This document shows positions 42,758 through 51,236 of a DNA stretch of 64,000 nucleotides, one piece after another. Under the pieces are notes generated by a model. That model searched no databases. It saw nothing but the letters and a program-made list of their open reading frames with translations, and was not told the origin of the DNA. The DNA comes from Geofilum rhodophaeum. Lineage in GTDB: Bacteria > Bacteroidota > Bacteroidia > Bacteroidales > Marinilabiliaceae. How positions within the stretch are numbered: position 1 is the stretch's first letter; the number at the start of each line of letters is the position of its first letter. The stretch lies in contig NZ_MWUJ01000001.1 in the NCBI RefSeq assembly GCF_002210225.1, forward strand, positions 244,381 to 308,380, in the 5' to 3' direction. Both the position numbers and the translations under genes were made by a program.

Positions 42758-43642
42758 ATGCCGCAGTGGAAAAACATTTTTAAAAATAGCGTCTGGAAAC
42801 ATCTGGGAATTGTTGTTGGCGCAAGCATCCTTTTTCTGATTGCTGTTTTTCTCTTTCTAAAAATCTACACCCAACACGGTCAGGGAAAGCCCGTGCCTGA
42901 TTTCACCGGACTCACCGAAAAACAACTCCAGCACCTGATCCGAAGCAACGACCTGCTGTATACCATCATCGATTCGGTACACACAGATTTTGCCCCAAGG
43001 GGGGTTGTGTTGGAACAAACGCCCAAAGCCGGGGAAAAGGTTAAAAAGAACCGACGGATTTTTTTCACCATCAACTCGTGGACCGACGAACAAATAATTG
43101 TGCCCAACTTACGGGACAACAGTCTACGGAACGCTCAGGTTATGCTCGAATCCTATGGACTGAAGCTGGGCAACCTCATCTACATTCCTTCCGAATTCAC
43201 CAACATGGTTTTGGGTCAGCATTTTGAAGGAAAGCCCGTGGAGCCGGGGACCCTGGTAAGGAAAGGCTCCTCCATCGATTTATTGGTTGGCCGCGGGCTC
43301 AGCAATGAAACAACTGCCGTTCCGCAACTCACGGGAATGACCTTAGATGCGGCACGAAAAGCCGCCCAAAACGTCTATCTCAACCTCGGCGCCACCATTT
43401 ATGCCGACACCATTGCAACGGCTATGGATTCTCTCAAGGCCTTTGTCTGGCGACAAAGTCCCCCGGCTTCCGAAGGCTTCGTGCTCAACCTGGGGGCCTC
43501 CATTGATGTCTGGCTCACCACCGATACCGAGTTTCACCCCGACACCTTAAAGAAAAGAGAAGCAGAACAGGCACTGCTCGAACAGGAAAATCCTGAAGCT
43601 GCTGAAGAGACAGAAAGTGCTTTCGAGGAAGAATTGTTTTAA
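42758..43642 (+). CDS. PASTA domain membrane protein
   Basis: A 294-residue protein with a short cytoplasmic N-terminus, one membrane helix (about 15-38, HLGIVVGASILFLIAVFLFL), and three PASTA repeats outside (about 45-115, 118-187, 190-262). Each starts with a PxxxxLxxxxA-type motif (VPDFTGLTEKQ, VPNLRDNSLRNA, VPQLTGMTLDAA). An acidic tail follows. PASTA modules bind peptidoglycan fragments or beta-lactam-like ligands; here there is no kinase or transpeptidase domain attached. The rluD-like and ddl genes follow, a conserved order in Bacteroidetes, suggesting a cell-wall role. Confidence 0.9.
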   Translation: MPQWKNIFKNSVWKHLGIVVGASILFLIAVFLFLKIYTQHGQGKPVPDFTGLTEKQLQHLIRSNDLLYTIIDSVHTDFAPRGVVLEQTPKAGEKVKKNRRIFFTINSWTDEQIIVPNLRDNSLRNAQVMLESYGLKLGNLIYIPSEFTNMVLGQHFEGKPVEPGTLVRKGSSIDLLVGRGLSNETTAVPQLTGMTLDAARKAAQNVYLNLGATIYADTIATAMDSLKAFVWRQSPPASEGFVLNLGASIDVWLTTDTEFHPDTLKKREAEQALLEQENPEAAEETESAFEEELF

Positions 43643-43657
43643 ACGTGGAAACCAGCT

Positions 43658-44704
43658 ATGGAGAGTAAAGAAATGCTTCCCGACGGCATTGACGAATCTG
43701 ATGAAGTATATGAACACCATCGCTTTGTAGCCGACAGCGGCCAGGGCCTGCTGCGCATCGACAAGTTTTTGGTTAACCGCATCGAAAACGCCTCACGCAA
43801 CAAAATACAGGAAGCCGCTCTGGCGGGTTGCATCCTGGTGAACGACCAGCCGGTCAAATCCAACTACAAAGTCAAACCCAACGATGTAATTTCGGTGGTG
43901 ATGAGTTACCCGCCACGCGAAATAGAAATTATCCCCGAAGACATTCCCCTCAACATTGTTTATGAAGACGACTGGCTCATTGTCATTAATAAGCCTCCAG
44001 GCTTAGTGGTACACCCCGGATACGGCAACTATACCGGAACCTTGGTAAATGCCCTGGCCTGGCATTTTAAAGATCAGGAATGGTTCAATGCCGATGACCC
44101 CAGACCGGGACTGGTGCACCGAATCGACAAGGATACTTCAGGCCTACTGGTCGTGGCCAAAACCGAAACGGCTAAAATGAAACTGGCCCTGCAATTTTTC
44201 GAAAAGACCAGCACCCGTACTTACCAGGCCCTGGTATGGGGAACCCCCGACCCGGCAGAAGGGACCATAGAGGGACACATAGGACGCAGTCTTAAAGACC
44301 GCAAACAAATGACGGTATTTCCCCAGGGCGAATACGGTAAAGCGGCCATCACGCACTACCGAACACTCGAACAACTCGGCTATGTCAGTTTGGTCGAATG
44401 TCGCCTGGAGACCGGGCGCACCCATCAGATAAGAGCACATTTTAAATACCTGGGACACCCCCTTTTCAACGATGAGCGCTACGGCGGCCATCAAATCTTA
44501 AAAGGTACCACCTTCAGCAAATACAAGCAGTTTGTCGAAAACTGCTTCCAATTGTTGCCGCGACAAGCCCTGCACGCAAAAACGCTGGGCTTTACGCATC
44601 CCGACAGCGGTGCCTACATGGAATTCAATACCGATTTACCCCTTGATATGGCACAAGCCATTGAAAAATGGCGGGCCTATATTGTAGGCCGCGATCTCGA
44701 ATAG
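43658..44704 (+). CDS. rluD: RluA-family rRNA pseudouridine synthase (RluD-like)
   Basis: A 348-residue enzyme. An N-terminal S4 RNA-binding domain (about 28-90, LLRIDKFLVNRIENASRN) is followed by the catalytic domain with the Asp motif LVHRIDKDTSGLLVVAK (about 150-166) and the C-terminal LETGRTHQIRAHFKYLGHPLFND. It makes pseudouridines in 23S rRNA; assignment to RluD rather than RluC is by size and domain layout. It lies 15 bases after the PASTA gene. Confidence 0.9.
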   Translation: MESKEMLPDGIDESDEVYEHHRFVADSGQGLLRIDKFLVNRIENASRNKIQEAALAGCILVNDQPVKSNYKVKPNDVISVVMSYPPREIEIIPEDIPLNIVYEDDWLIVINKPPGLVVHPGYGNYTGTLVNALAWHFKDQEWFNADDPRPGLVHRIDKDTSGLLVVAKTETAKMKLALQFFEKTSTRTYQALVWGTPDPAEGTIEGHIGRSLKDRKQMTVFPQGEYGKAAITHYRTLEQLGYVSLVECRLETGRTHQIRAHFKYLGHPLFNDERYGGHQILKGTTFSKYKQFVENCFQLLPRQALHAKTLGFTHPDSGAYMEFNTDLPLDMAQAIEKWRAYIVGRDLE

Positions 44705-44728
44705 AAGAACCCGTCAAAACGTCCCCAC

Positions 44729-45712
44729 ATGAGCAAAAAGAATATTGCAGTTGTATACGGAGGCTACTCCTCCGAAGAAGTTGTCAGCCGCAGAAGCGCC
44801 GAAGGCATTTGCAGCTTCCTGGACGCCGAACGCTACAACATTTACCCGCTTTATTTGGGCAGGGAGCACTGGGTGCTTAGAGTGGGGACTTCGGAATACC
44901 CGGTCAACAAGGCGGACTTCAGTGCAGAGGTCGACGGAAAAACCCTGCATTTTGACTGCGCCTACATCACCATTCACGGCACACCCGGAGAAGACGGTCT
45001 GCTCCAGGGCTATTTAAAGATGTTGAACATCCCCCACACCACCTGTGATGTACTGCCGGCCGCCCTCACCTTCAACAAATTTGCCTGCAACCACTACCTT
45101 AAAGGATTTGGTTTTCGCGTAGCCCAATCGGTTTTGCTTCACAAAGGAACAGCCTATGAACTGCAGGACATTGCTACCACCACCGGTTTCCCCTGCTTTG
45201 TTAAACCCAACGCAGGAGGCTCCAGTTTTGGCATCACCAAAGTCAAGGCCATGGAGCAACTGGAAGCGGCCATCCAAAAAGCCTTTTTAGAGAGTTCGGA
45301 AGTTGTTGTGGAACAATTTATAGAGGGAACAGAAGTGACTTGCGGACTGTTTAAGGCGGGAGGTAAAATAACCATTTTGCCTCTTACGGAAGTGATCAGT
45401 GCCAACGAATTTTTCGATTTTGAAGCCAAATACACCCCTGAAAAGGTGGAGGAAATCACTCCCGCCCGCATCAGTCAGGAATTGACTTCAGAAATACAGC
45501 AAAGCACCGCCTCCATTTACGAATTACTGGGTTGCAAGGGCATCGTCCGCATCGACTACATCATCAGCGACAACAAACCCTTTCTGCTCGAAGTAAATAC
45601 AACGCCAGGGATGACTCCCACCAGTTTCATTCCTCAACAGATTGCCGCAGCAGGCCTTCAAATCAAGGATGTTTTCAGCCAAATACTGGAAGAAGCCATG
45701 TCGGCCAGCTGA
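44729..45712 (+). CDS. ddl: D-alanine--D-alanine ligase
   Basis: A 327-residue ATP-grasp enzyme that makes D-Ala-D-Ala, the substrate of the MurF half of the fusion at 22198-24645. Motifs present are VVYGGYSSEEVVSRRSA, PCFVKPNAGGSSFGITKV (glycine-rich ATP loop), EQFIEGTEVTCG, and FLLEVNTTPGMTPTSFIPQQ. It is the last gene of the PASTA-rluD-ddl group. Confidence 0.95.
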   Translation: MSKKNIAVVYGGYSSEEVVSRRSAEGICSFLDAERYNIYPLYLGREHWVLRVGTSEYPVNKADFSAEVDGKTLHFDCAYITIHGTPGEDGLLQGYLKMLNIPHTTCDVLPAALTFNKFACNHYLKGFGFRVAQSVLLHKGTAYELQDIATTTGFPCFVKPNAGGSSFGITKVKAMEQLEAAIQKAFLESSEVVVEQFIEGTEVTCGLFKAGGKITILPLTEVISANEFFDFEAKYTPEKVEEITPARISQELTSEIQQSTASIYELLGCKGIVRIDYIISDNKPFLLEVNTTPGMTPTSFIPQQIAAAGLQIKDVFSQILEEAMSAS

Positions 45713-45753
45713 GTACTGGGCACCAGGGCCACTCTTTAGGGTAAGACACAAAA

Positions 45754-45785
45754 AAAGTGTATCCTTTATTGGAGGGATACACTTT
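45754..45785. terminator. Bidirectional terminator between ddl and secreted protein gene
   Basis: AAAGTGTATCC / GGATACACTTT, 11-bp stem with a 10-base loop. The T run is stronger on the minus strand (end of the gene at 45827). Confidence 0.8.
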
Positions 45786-45826
45786 CTTTATAGTCGGCCC
45801 AAGGCCGAAGGTGCGCTTCACCATAT

Positions 45827-46438
45827 TTACTTTCTAAATGCATAGCTGAATTCTTTGGACCCAGACACAATGTTTACTTTATACTCGCCGCGGGGCAATG
45901 CTTCCACATTGTACTTTCCTGAGTAAGTCAGGTTGGCAGGCAGATTTTGATTGTACAACACACGTCCATAGGAATCTTCCAAAGTAATCACAGCAGGGGA
46001 TAAGGCGCGATTGAGGTGACTAACAAACAGATAATCCTCATTATTCCAGACTTTAAGCTCATTTTCAGATGCGGGAACCATCTCGCTTTTGGCTACATCA
46101 ACAGTCCCGTTTTTAACAGCAAAGGGAAGCTCACTAACGACCCCGGCCTTACTACGCAAGCGCACTCTGTAGGTCCCATCAGTCAAGCGGGAAAAATCGA
46201 ACACCTTACTGTAACGACCTGCCATGGCGTCCGGGCGACTCACATATACCGTCTCTCCCATATCATCCACAATAGCCAGTGACCGCACATTTGAATCCAA
46301 TACCTCTGCGGCAACCAGGGTATAAGAGGTATTGTGATAAGGCAATACCACAATTTTACTGTCGGCACTTGCCGCTATACTGCCTGCGAAAAGTAATGCT
46401 CCAAGCATTACGCCTTTCAAACCAGTTTTCATTTTCAT
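45827..46438 (-). CDS. Secreted protein with two Ig-like repeats (DUF3244/T9SS-tail-like)
   Basis: A 203-residue exported protein with a signal peptide ending near SIAASADS. The mature part consists of two similar beta-sandwich units: about 45-107 (SLAIVDDMGETVY ... DGTYRVRL) and about 130-203 (AVITLEDSYGRVLY ... RGEYKVNIV). Both share the pattern hydrophobic strand, D-x-x-G-x-x-(V/L)-Y, then GxY-(R/K)-V, as in DUF3244 and type IX secretion C-terminal domains. No catalytic or adhesion domain is attached. The function is unknown; a second Met at 46432 is an alternative start. It has its own promoter. Confidence 0.78.
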   Translation of the reverse strand: MKMKTGLKGVMLGALLFAGSIAASADSKIVVLPYHNTSYTLVAAEVLDSNVRSLAIVDDMGETVYVSRPDAMAGRYSKVFDFSRLTDGTYRVRLRSKAGVVSELPFAVKNGTVDVAKSEMVPASENELKVWNNEDYLFVSHLNRALSPAVITLEDSYGRVLYNQNLPANLTYSGKYNVEALPRGEYKVNIVSGSKEFSYAFRK

Positions 46439-46811
46439 CTTCTTCTTTTTTTTAATTGATTAAATACAAAGTGCTTTTCCGGAATGCACAGTACAAATGT
46501 ATAGGCAAAAACAAAGGTCCACAAACTTTAGGGGGCCACTTTAATTTTTATTGCACATACTTAACCAAGCCCCCTGTTTTATTAGGGGTTGTCAACAGTT
46601 TTTCACCAAATATTTTACAGGAACTTAACAATTGAAAGGGTTTTTCGGAGAACGACATACTTTTTAACTAAATCAGGACGCAATAGTCCTAATAACAAAC
46701 AAAGCCCTGAGACTAAGCTTAAATGCGCTTCAAAGCGAACTGCTTAAACAATCTGACCTACCTGTGCGTTTAGCTTACATCAATCGTAAAACAACCCAAA
46801 TAAATTAAGAC
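46439..46811. other. Divergent intergenic region, tpx / secreted-protein gene
   Basis: 373 bases, AT-rich. It holds the minus-strand promoter at 46494-46525. On the plus side no exact TAnnTTTG precedes tpx; a TACTTTTT after a TTG with 23-base spacing (46632-46665) is a poor match. No RNA gene or strong hairpin is seen. Confidence 0.5.
46494..46525 (-). promoter_or_regulatory. Promoter for secreted two-repeat protein
   Basis: On the minus strand TTTG (plus CAAA 46522-46525), 20 bases, then TACATTTG (plus CAAATGTA 46494-46501). Confidence 0.65.
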
Positions 46812-47324
46812 ATGGAAAAGAACAATGTAAATGTGACCTTCAAGGGCAATCCGGTAACCCTTTTGGGTAAAGCACCCAAAGTTGGCGATACCGCACCCGA
46901 TTTTACCGCCCTCTCAGCATCCCTGGAGCCGGTTAAGCTGTCCGACTACGACGGCAAAGTAAAAGTCATTGCCGTATACCCTTCTATCGATACCGGCATC
47001 TGCGCCGCCCAAAACCGCCGCTTCAACAAGGAAGCCGACCAGCTCAAAGACGTGGTGGTGCTTTCTGTATCGGTGGACCTGCCCTTTGCCCAGGGCCGTT
47101 TTTGCGCGGCGGAAGGCCTGAACAACATCGTAACGCTGTCGGACCACAAAGACCTTGATTTCGGCAGCAAATACGGCTACCTCATCGAAGAACTGCGCCT
47201 GCTGGCTCGTGGCACCGTGATCATCGGCAAGGACAACAAGATTGCCTATGTAGAATACGTGCCCGAAATTGCTCAGGAGCCGGATTACGACAAAGCAATG
47301 GCTGTTGTAAAGGATTTGATGTAA
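46812..47324 (+). CDS. tpx: Thiol peroxidase (atypical 2-Cys peroxiredoxin)
   Basis: A 170-residue cytoplasmic peroxidase that reduces lipid and hydrogen peroxides with thioredoxin. The N-terminus VTFKGNPVTLLGKAPKVGD is typical of Tpx. The peroxidatic Cys is in SIDTGICAAQNRRF (TxxC), and the resolving Cys in AQGRFCAAEGL. It is monocistronic between a long intergenic region and a strong terminator. Confidence 0.95.
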   Translation: MEKNNVNVTFKGNPVTLLGKAPKVGDTAPDFTALSASLEPVKLSDYDGKVKVIAVYPSIDTGICAAQNRRFNKEADQLKDVVVLSVSVDLPFAQGRFCAAEGLNNIVTLSDHKDLDFGSKYGYLIEELRLLARGTVIIGKDNKIAYVEYVPEIAQEPDYDKAMAVVKDLM

Positions 47325-47362
47325 GGCCTACAAGCAGCACCCCAATTCGGGGCCAACAAAAC

Positions 47363-47399
47363 AAAAAGCACCCTTGTTTTTCAACAAGGGTGCTTTTTT
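47363..47399. terminator. Strong bidirectional terminator
   Basis: A perfect 16-bp stem AAAAAGCACCCTTGTT / AACAAGGGTGCTTTTT with loop TTTC lies between the convergent tpx and glnN. Confidence 0.93.
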
Positions 47400-47429
47400 A
47401 TGTTGAACCGACAGTTGCCGGTTTCTGCT

Positions 47430-49622
47430 CTAGCGGGCAAACAACAACTCCCGGTACTTGGGCAAAGGCCACATTTCGTTGTCCACAATCAATTCCAACT
47501 TATCAATGTGGTAGCGCACATCCTCCAGATAGGGACGCACTTTGTTGCAGTAAAGCTCTGCCATTTTGTGCATATCCTCCTCCTTGTTGGCAACCTTGCG
47601 CTCATTCACCATTTCCGTAGTCTTCACCTTAATTTGGTGAATGTGGTCCGATATCTTCCGAATCAACTCCAGTCGATCGCCCACCAACTCCTGAAAATCT
47701 TCTCCCTCACCAAAAACATCTTTCAAACCCTGCACGTTTTTAATCAGGGTATTCATATAGGCCACACCGGTGGGCACAATGTGGTTGATGGAAATATCGC
47801 CCAGCACACGTGCTTCAATCTGAATCTTTTTGGTAAACTTTTCCAACTCCACCTCCACACGGGCTTCCAATTCTGTTTGATTAAACACATCATTATCGGA
47901 AAACACCTTAACGGCCTTCTTACTCAGATAGGCACTGAGCGCTTCGGGCACCGAGCTCACATTGCTGAGTCCGCGACGCGCCGCTTCTTCCACCCATTCC
48001 TGACTGTATCCATTGCCGTCGAAGCGAATATTCTTGGTCTCCTTAATGTATTTTTTAAGGGTCTGCAAAATGGCCTCGTCCTTTTTGGCACCCCGCTCAA
48101 TCAGGGCATCCACCTCCTGCTTGAAGTCCTTCAACTGCTGCGCCACAACGGTATTCAACACAATCAAAGCCGAAGCACAGTTGGCCGAAGAACCTACGGC
48201 CCGGTACTCAAAGCGGTTGCCCGTAAAGGCAAAGGGTGAAGTCCGGTTGCGGTCGGTATTATCGAGCAAAATCTCAGGAATTTTACCAATATTCAATTTT
48301 ATGGACGTCTTTTGATCCGGCGTCATTTTCTTGTCGGGTACCGACTCCTCCAACTCATCGAGTACCCGGTTGAGTTCGTGTCCCAGGAAAATGGAAATGA
48401 TGGAAGGAGGCGCCTCGTTGGCCCCCAAACGGTGCGAGTTACTGGCCGTCATAATACTGGCCAAGAGCAAGTCCTGATGGGTATGCACGGCCTTCATCAC
48501 ATTCAAGAGAAAGGTAAGAAACTGCATATTGGTACGCGGGTTCTTACCGGGCGACAAGAGGTTGACGCCGGTATCGGTACTCAGCGACCAGTTGTTGTGC
48601 TTACCCGATCCGTTTACCCCCTTGTAAGGCTTCTCGTGGAAGAGCACCCGGAAATGGTGCTTGCGTGCCACCTTTTTCATCACATCCATCACCAGCTGGT
48701 TGTGGTCGTTGGCCAGGTTGGCCTCTTCAAATATTGGGGCTACCTCAAACTGGTTGGGGGCTACTTCGTTGTGGCGGGTCTTCAAGGGAATTCCCAACAA
48801 ATAAGCCTCCCGCTCAAAATCTTCCATATAGGCAATCACCCTTTCGGGGATGGAGCTGAAGTAATGATCTTCGAGCTGCTGGTCCTTCGACGACGAGTGG
48901 CCCATCAGCGTCCGGTCGGTCAGCATAAGGTCGGGCCGCGCCATATACAAAGCCTCGTCCACCAAAAAATACTCCTGCTCCCAGCCCAGGTTGCTGCTCA
49001 CCTTGGTCACGTTTTTATCGAAATACTGACAAACATCTACAGCAGCCTTATCCACGGCAGCCAAAGCCTTCAGCAAGGGCATTTTATAATCGAGCGCCTC
49101 ACCGGTATAGGATACAAAAATGGTAGGCAGACAGAGGGTGGTACCCACAATAAAGGCAGGCGACGACACATCCCAGGCGGTATACCCCCGGGCCTCAAAG
49201 GTATTGCGGATACCACCCGAAGGGAAACTGGAAGCATCGGGCTCCTGCTGAACCAGTAATTTTCCAGAGAAACCTTCCACCACACCACCATTGCTGTCAA
49301 TGTCGATAAAGGCATCGTGCTTTTCTGCCGTGGCATCGGTCAGTGGATGAAACCAGTGGGTGTAGTGCGTGGCGCCATTTTCAATGGCCCAGGCCTTCAT
49401 TCCCAAAGCAATCTGATCGGCCATTTTCCGGTCGATGCGTGAGCCTTTTTCAATGGCCTCCATCACGTGCTCAAAAGCTTCCTTAGAAAGATATTTTTTC
49501 ATCTTCCCCTTATCAAACACGTATTTTCCGAAATAGTCGGAAGTGAGTTTACCCAGCTCGTCAATGTACTTTGGCTTCCGGTTCAGAAGCTCCTTGAGTG
49601 CAAAAAATCTTAAAGTCGCCAT
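47430..49622 (-). CDS. glnN: Glutamine synthetase type III
   Basis: Makes glutamine from glutamate, ammonia and ATP. The 730-residue length and motifs (THYTHWFHPLTDATAEKHDAF, GSGKHNNWSLSTDTGVNLL, NRTSPFAFTGNRFEYRAVGS) are those of the GSIII group found in Bacteroidetes, which forms double-ring dodecamers and lacks the adenylylation-site regulation of GSI. It is next to gltD and gltB on the same strand, so the GS-GOGAT pathway is encoded together. No exact promoter element lies upstream; CATATTTG on the minus strand near 49651-49658 is one base off. Confidence 0.96.
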   Translation of the reverse strand: MATLRFFALKELLNRKPKYIDELGKLTSDYFGKYVFDKGKMKKYLSKEAFEHVMEAIEKGSRIDRKMADQIALGMKAWAIENGATHYTHWFHPLTDATAEKHDAFIDIDSNGGVVEGFSGKLLVQQEPDASSFPSGGIRNTFEARGYTAWDVSSPAFIVGTTLCLPTIFVSYTGEALDYKMPLLKALAAVDKAAVDVCQYFDKNVTKVSSNLGWEQEYFLVDEALYMARPDLMLTDRTLMGHSSSKDQQLEDHYFSSIPERVIAYMEDFEREAYLLGIPLKTRHNEVAPNQFEVAPIFEEANLANDHNQLVMDVMKKVARKHHFRVLFHEKPYKGVNGSGKHNNWSLSTDTGVNLLSPGKNPRTNMQFLTFLLNVMKAVHTHQDLLLASIMTASNSHRLGANEAPPSIISIFLGHELNRVLDELEESVPDKKMTPDQKTSIKLNIGKIPEILLDNTDRNRTSPFAFTGNRFEYRAVGSSANCASALIVLNTVVAQQLKDFKQEVDALIERGAKKDEAILQTLKKYIKETKNIRFDGNGYSQEWVEEAARRGLSNVSSVPEALSAYLSKKAVKVFSDNDVFNQTELEARVEVELEKFTKKIQIEARVLGDISINHIVPTGVAYMNTLIKNVQGLKDVFGEGEDFQELVGDRLELIRKISDHIHQIKVKTTEMVNERKVANKEEDMHKMAELYCNKVRPYLEDVRYHIDKLELIVDNEMWPLPKYRELLFAR

Positions 49623-49769
49623 ACCTTGTTATTTTGAGAATTAGACAATACAAATATGCATATTTTTTAAAACACCCCTTCGTTTTTGATGTTAAAAAGT
49701 AAAAAATCATACATTTTTTACACCAACACCCCAAAAATTAAAGGGCAAAATAAAACAACACAAACAAAA

Positions 49770-51188
49770 CTACTTTTTTACCAAAAAAGCATCCACCTGG
49801 GCAGCGGCCTCCCTGCCTTTAGCAATGGCGGTAACGACCAGACTGGCGCCATGGGCGGCATCACCGGCTGCAAAGACCCCTTTTCTGCTGGTGGCATAAT
49901 CGGTACCTATCTTCACATTACCCCGGCCATCCAGCTCCAATCCCAGCTCCGTAATCAGGCCCTCATGCACCGGATGCACAAAACCCATCGAAAGCATCAC
50001 CAGATCGGCTTCCAACACACGCACCGTGTCGGGGCGCTCCTCCATTTTCCACTGCCCGTCCACCTGCTTCCAGTCGACTTCAACGACTTCAACACCGGTG
50101 ACTCTGCCCTGCTCGCCAACAAAGCGGCGGGTGGAGAGACTCCACATGCGCTCGCAGCCTTCATCGTGCGAGGAGGAAGTCTTCAGCACATTGGGCCAAT
50201 AAGGCCAGGGATTACCCGAGCGACGCTTGGCCGGTGGCTGGGGCAAGATCTCGAGCTGCCCTACCCAGGCCGCCTTTTGCCGGTTGGCCGTACCCACACA
50301 ATCGCTGCCGGTATCACCGCCACCAATCACCAGCACCCGCTTGCCCTTGGCATCAATGCGCTGTCCGTTGAAGCTCACCCCGCGGTTCACTTTATTCTGC
50401 TGCTTCAGGTATTCCATGGCAAAATGCACCCCACTCAGCTCACGTCCCTCTATGGCCAAATCGCGGGGCTGCATGGCACCAATGGCCACCACCACCGCAT
50501 CGAACTGTTTTAAAAGAGCTTTCCCCGAAATCTGTTCGCCCACCGACGTATTGGTTTTAAAAACCACCCCCTCGGTCTCGAAAAGCCTTATGCGCCGATC
50601 AATCACCTTCTTGTTCAGTTTAAAATCAGGGATGCCGTAACGCAGCAAACCGCCCACAGCATCGTCGCGCTCAAAAACCGTTACACTATGCCCGGCCTGA
50701 TTCAGACAATCGGCGGCAGAGAGTCCCGCCGGTCCCGATCCAATCACTGCCACCTTCTTACCACTGCGGGTTTTGGGCAAACGGGGCACAATGAGCCCCA
50801 AATCAAAAGCCTTTTCTACGGTGGATGCCTCGTTCTCGCGAATGGTTACGGCCTCATCATGAATGGCCAGCACACAGGACTTCTCGCAGGGAGCGGGACA
50901 AACTCGCCCGGTAAACTCGGGAAAGCTGTTGGTCGAGTGCAGAATTTTACTGGCCAGGGCATAATCCCCCTTGAACAAGGCATCTTGCCATTCGGGAATT
51001 TTACTGCCTACGGGACAGGCCCAGTGGCAGAAAGGAATGCCACAATCCATGCAACGTGAAGCCTGGTCGCGCCGATCCTGATCGTTCAAGACTTGTTCTA
51101 CTTCTCCGTAATCGTCGACCCGCTCATTTACGGGACGGTTGCCGCTGACTTTGCGGGCCACTTCTATAAATCCTTTGGGATTTCCCAT
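49770..51188 (-). CDS. gltD: Glutamate synthase small (beta) subunit
   Basis: A 472-residue NADPH-oxidising subunit. Two cysteine clusters that bind 4Fe-4S lie at the N-terminus (CMDCGIPFCHWACP and CPAPCEKSC). FAD-binding GSGPAGLSAADCL and NADPH-binding VIGGGDTGSDC Rossmann motifs follow. It feeds electrons to the large subunit, encoded 48 bases upstream on the same strand. Confidence 0.96.
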   Translation of the reverse strand: MGNPKGFIEVARKVSGNRPVNERVDDYGEVEQVLNDQDRRDQASRCMDCGIPFCHWACPVGSKIPEWQDALFKGDYALASKILHSTNSFPEFTGRVCPAPCEKSCVLAIHDEAVTIRENEASTVEKAFDLGLIVPRLPKTRSGKKVAVIGSGPAGLSAADCLNQAGHSVTVFERDDAVGGLLRYGIPDFKLNKKVIDRRIRLFETEGVVFKTNTSVGEQISGKALLKQFDAVVVAIGAMQPRDLAIEGRELSGVHFAMEYLKQQNKVNRGVSFNGQRIDAKGKRVLVIGGGDTGSDCVGTANRQKAAWVGQLEILPQPPAKRRSGNPWPYWPNVLKTSSSHDEGCERMWSLSTRRFVGEQGRVTGVEVVEVDWKQVDGQWKMEERPDTVRVLEADLVMLSMGFVHPVHEGLITELGLELDGRGNVKIGTDYATSRKGVFAAGDAAHGASLVVTAIAKGREAAAQVDAFLVKK

Positions 51189-51236
51189 AACTCCTAGTTT
51201 TTTTTGATTAACACTACTTCCATGCGCAACAACGAA

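Noticed and set aside
48312-49259. 315-codon plus-strand open frame opposite glnN
   Set aside because: Overlaps the type III glutamine synthetase completely and shows no family features.
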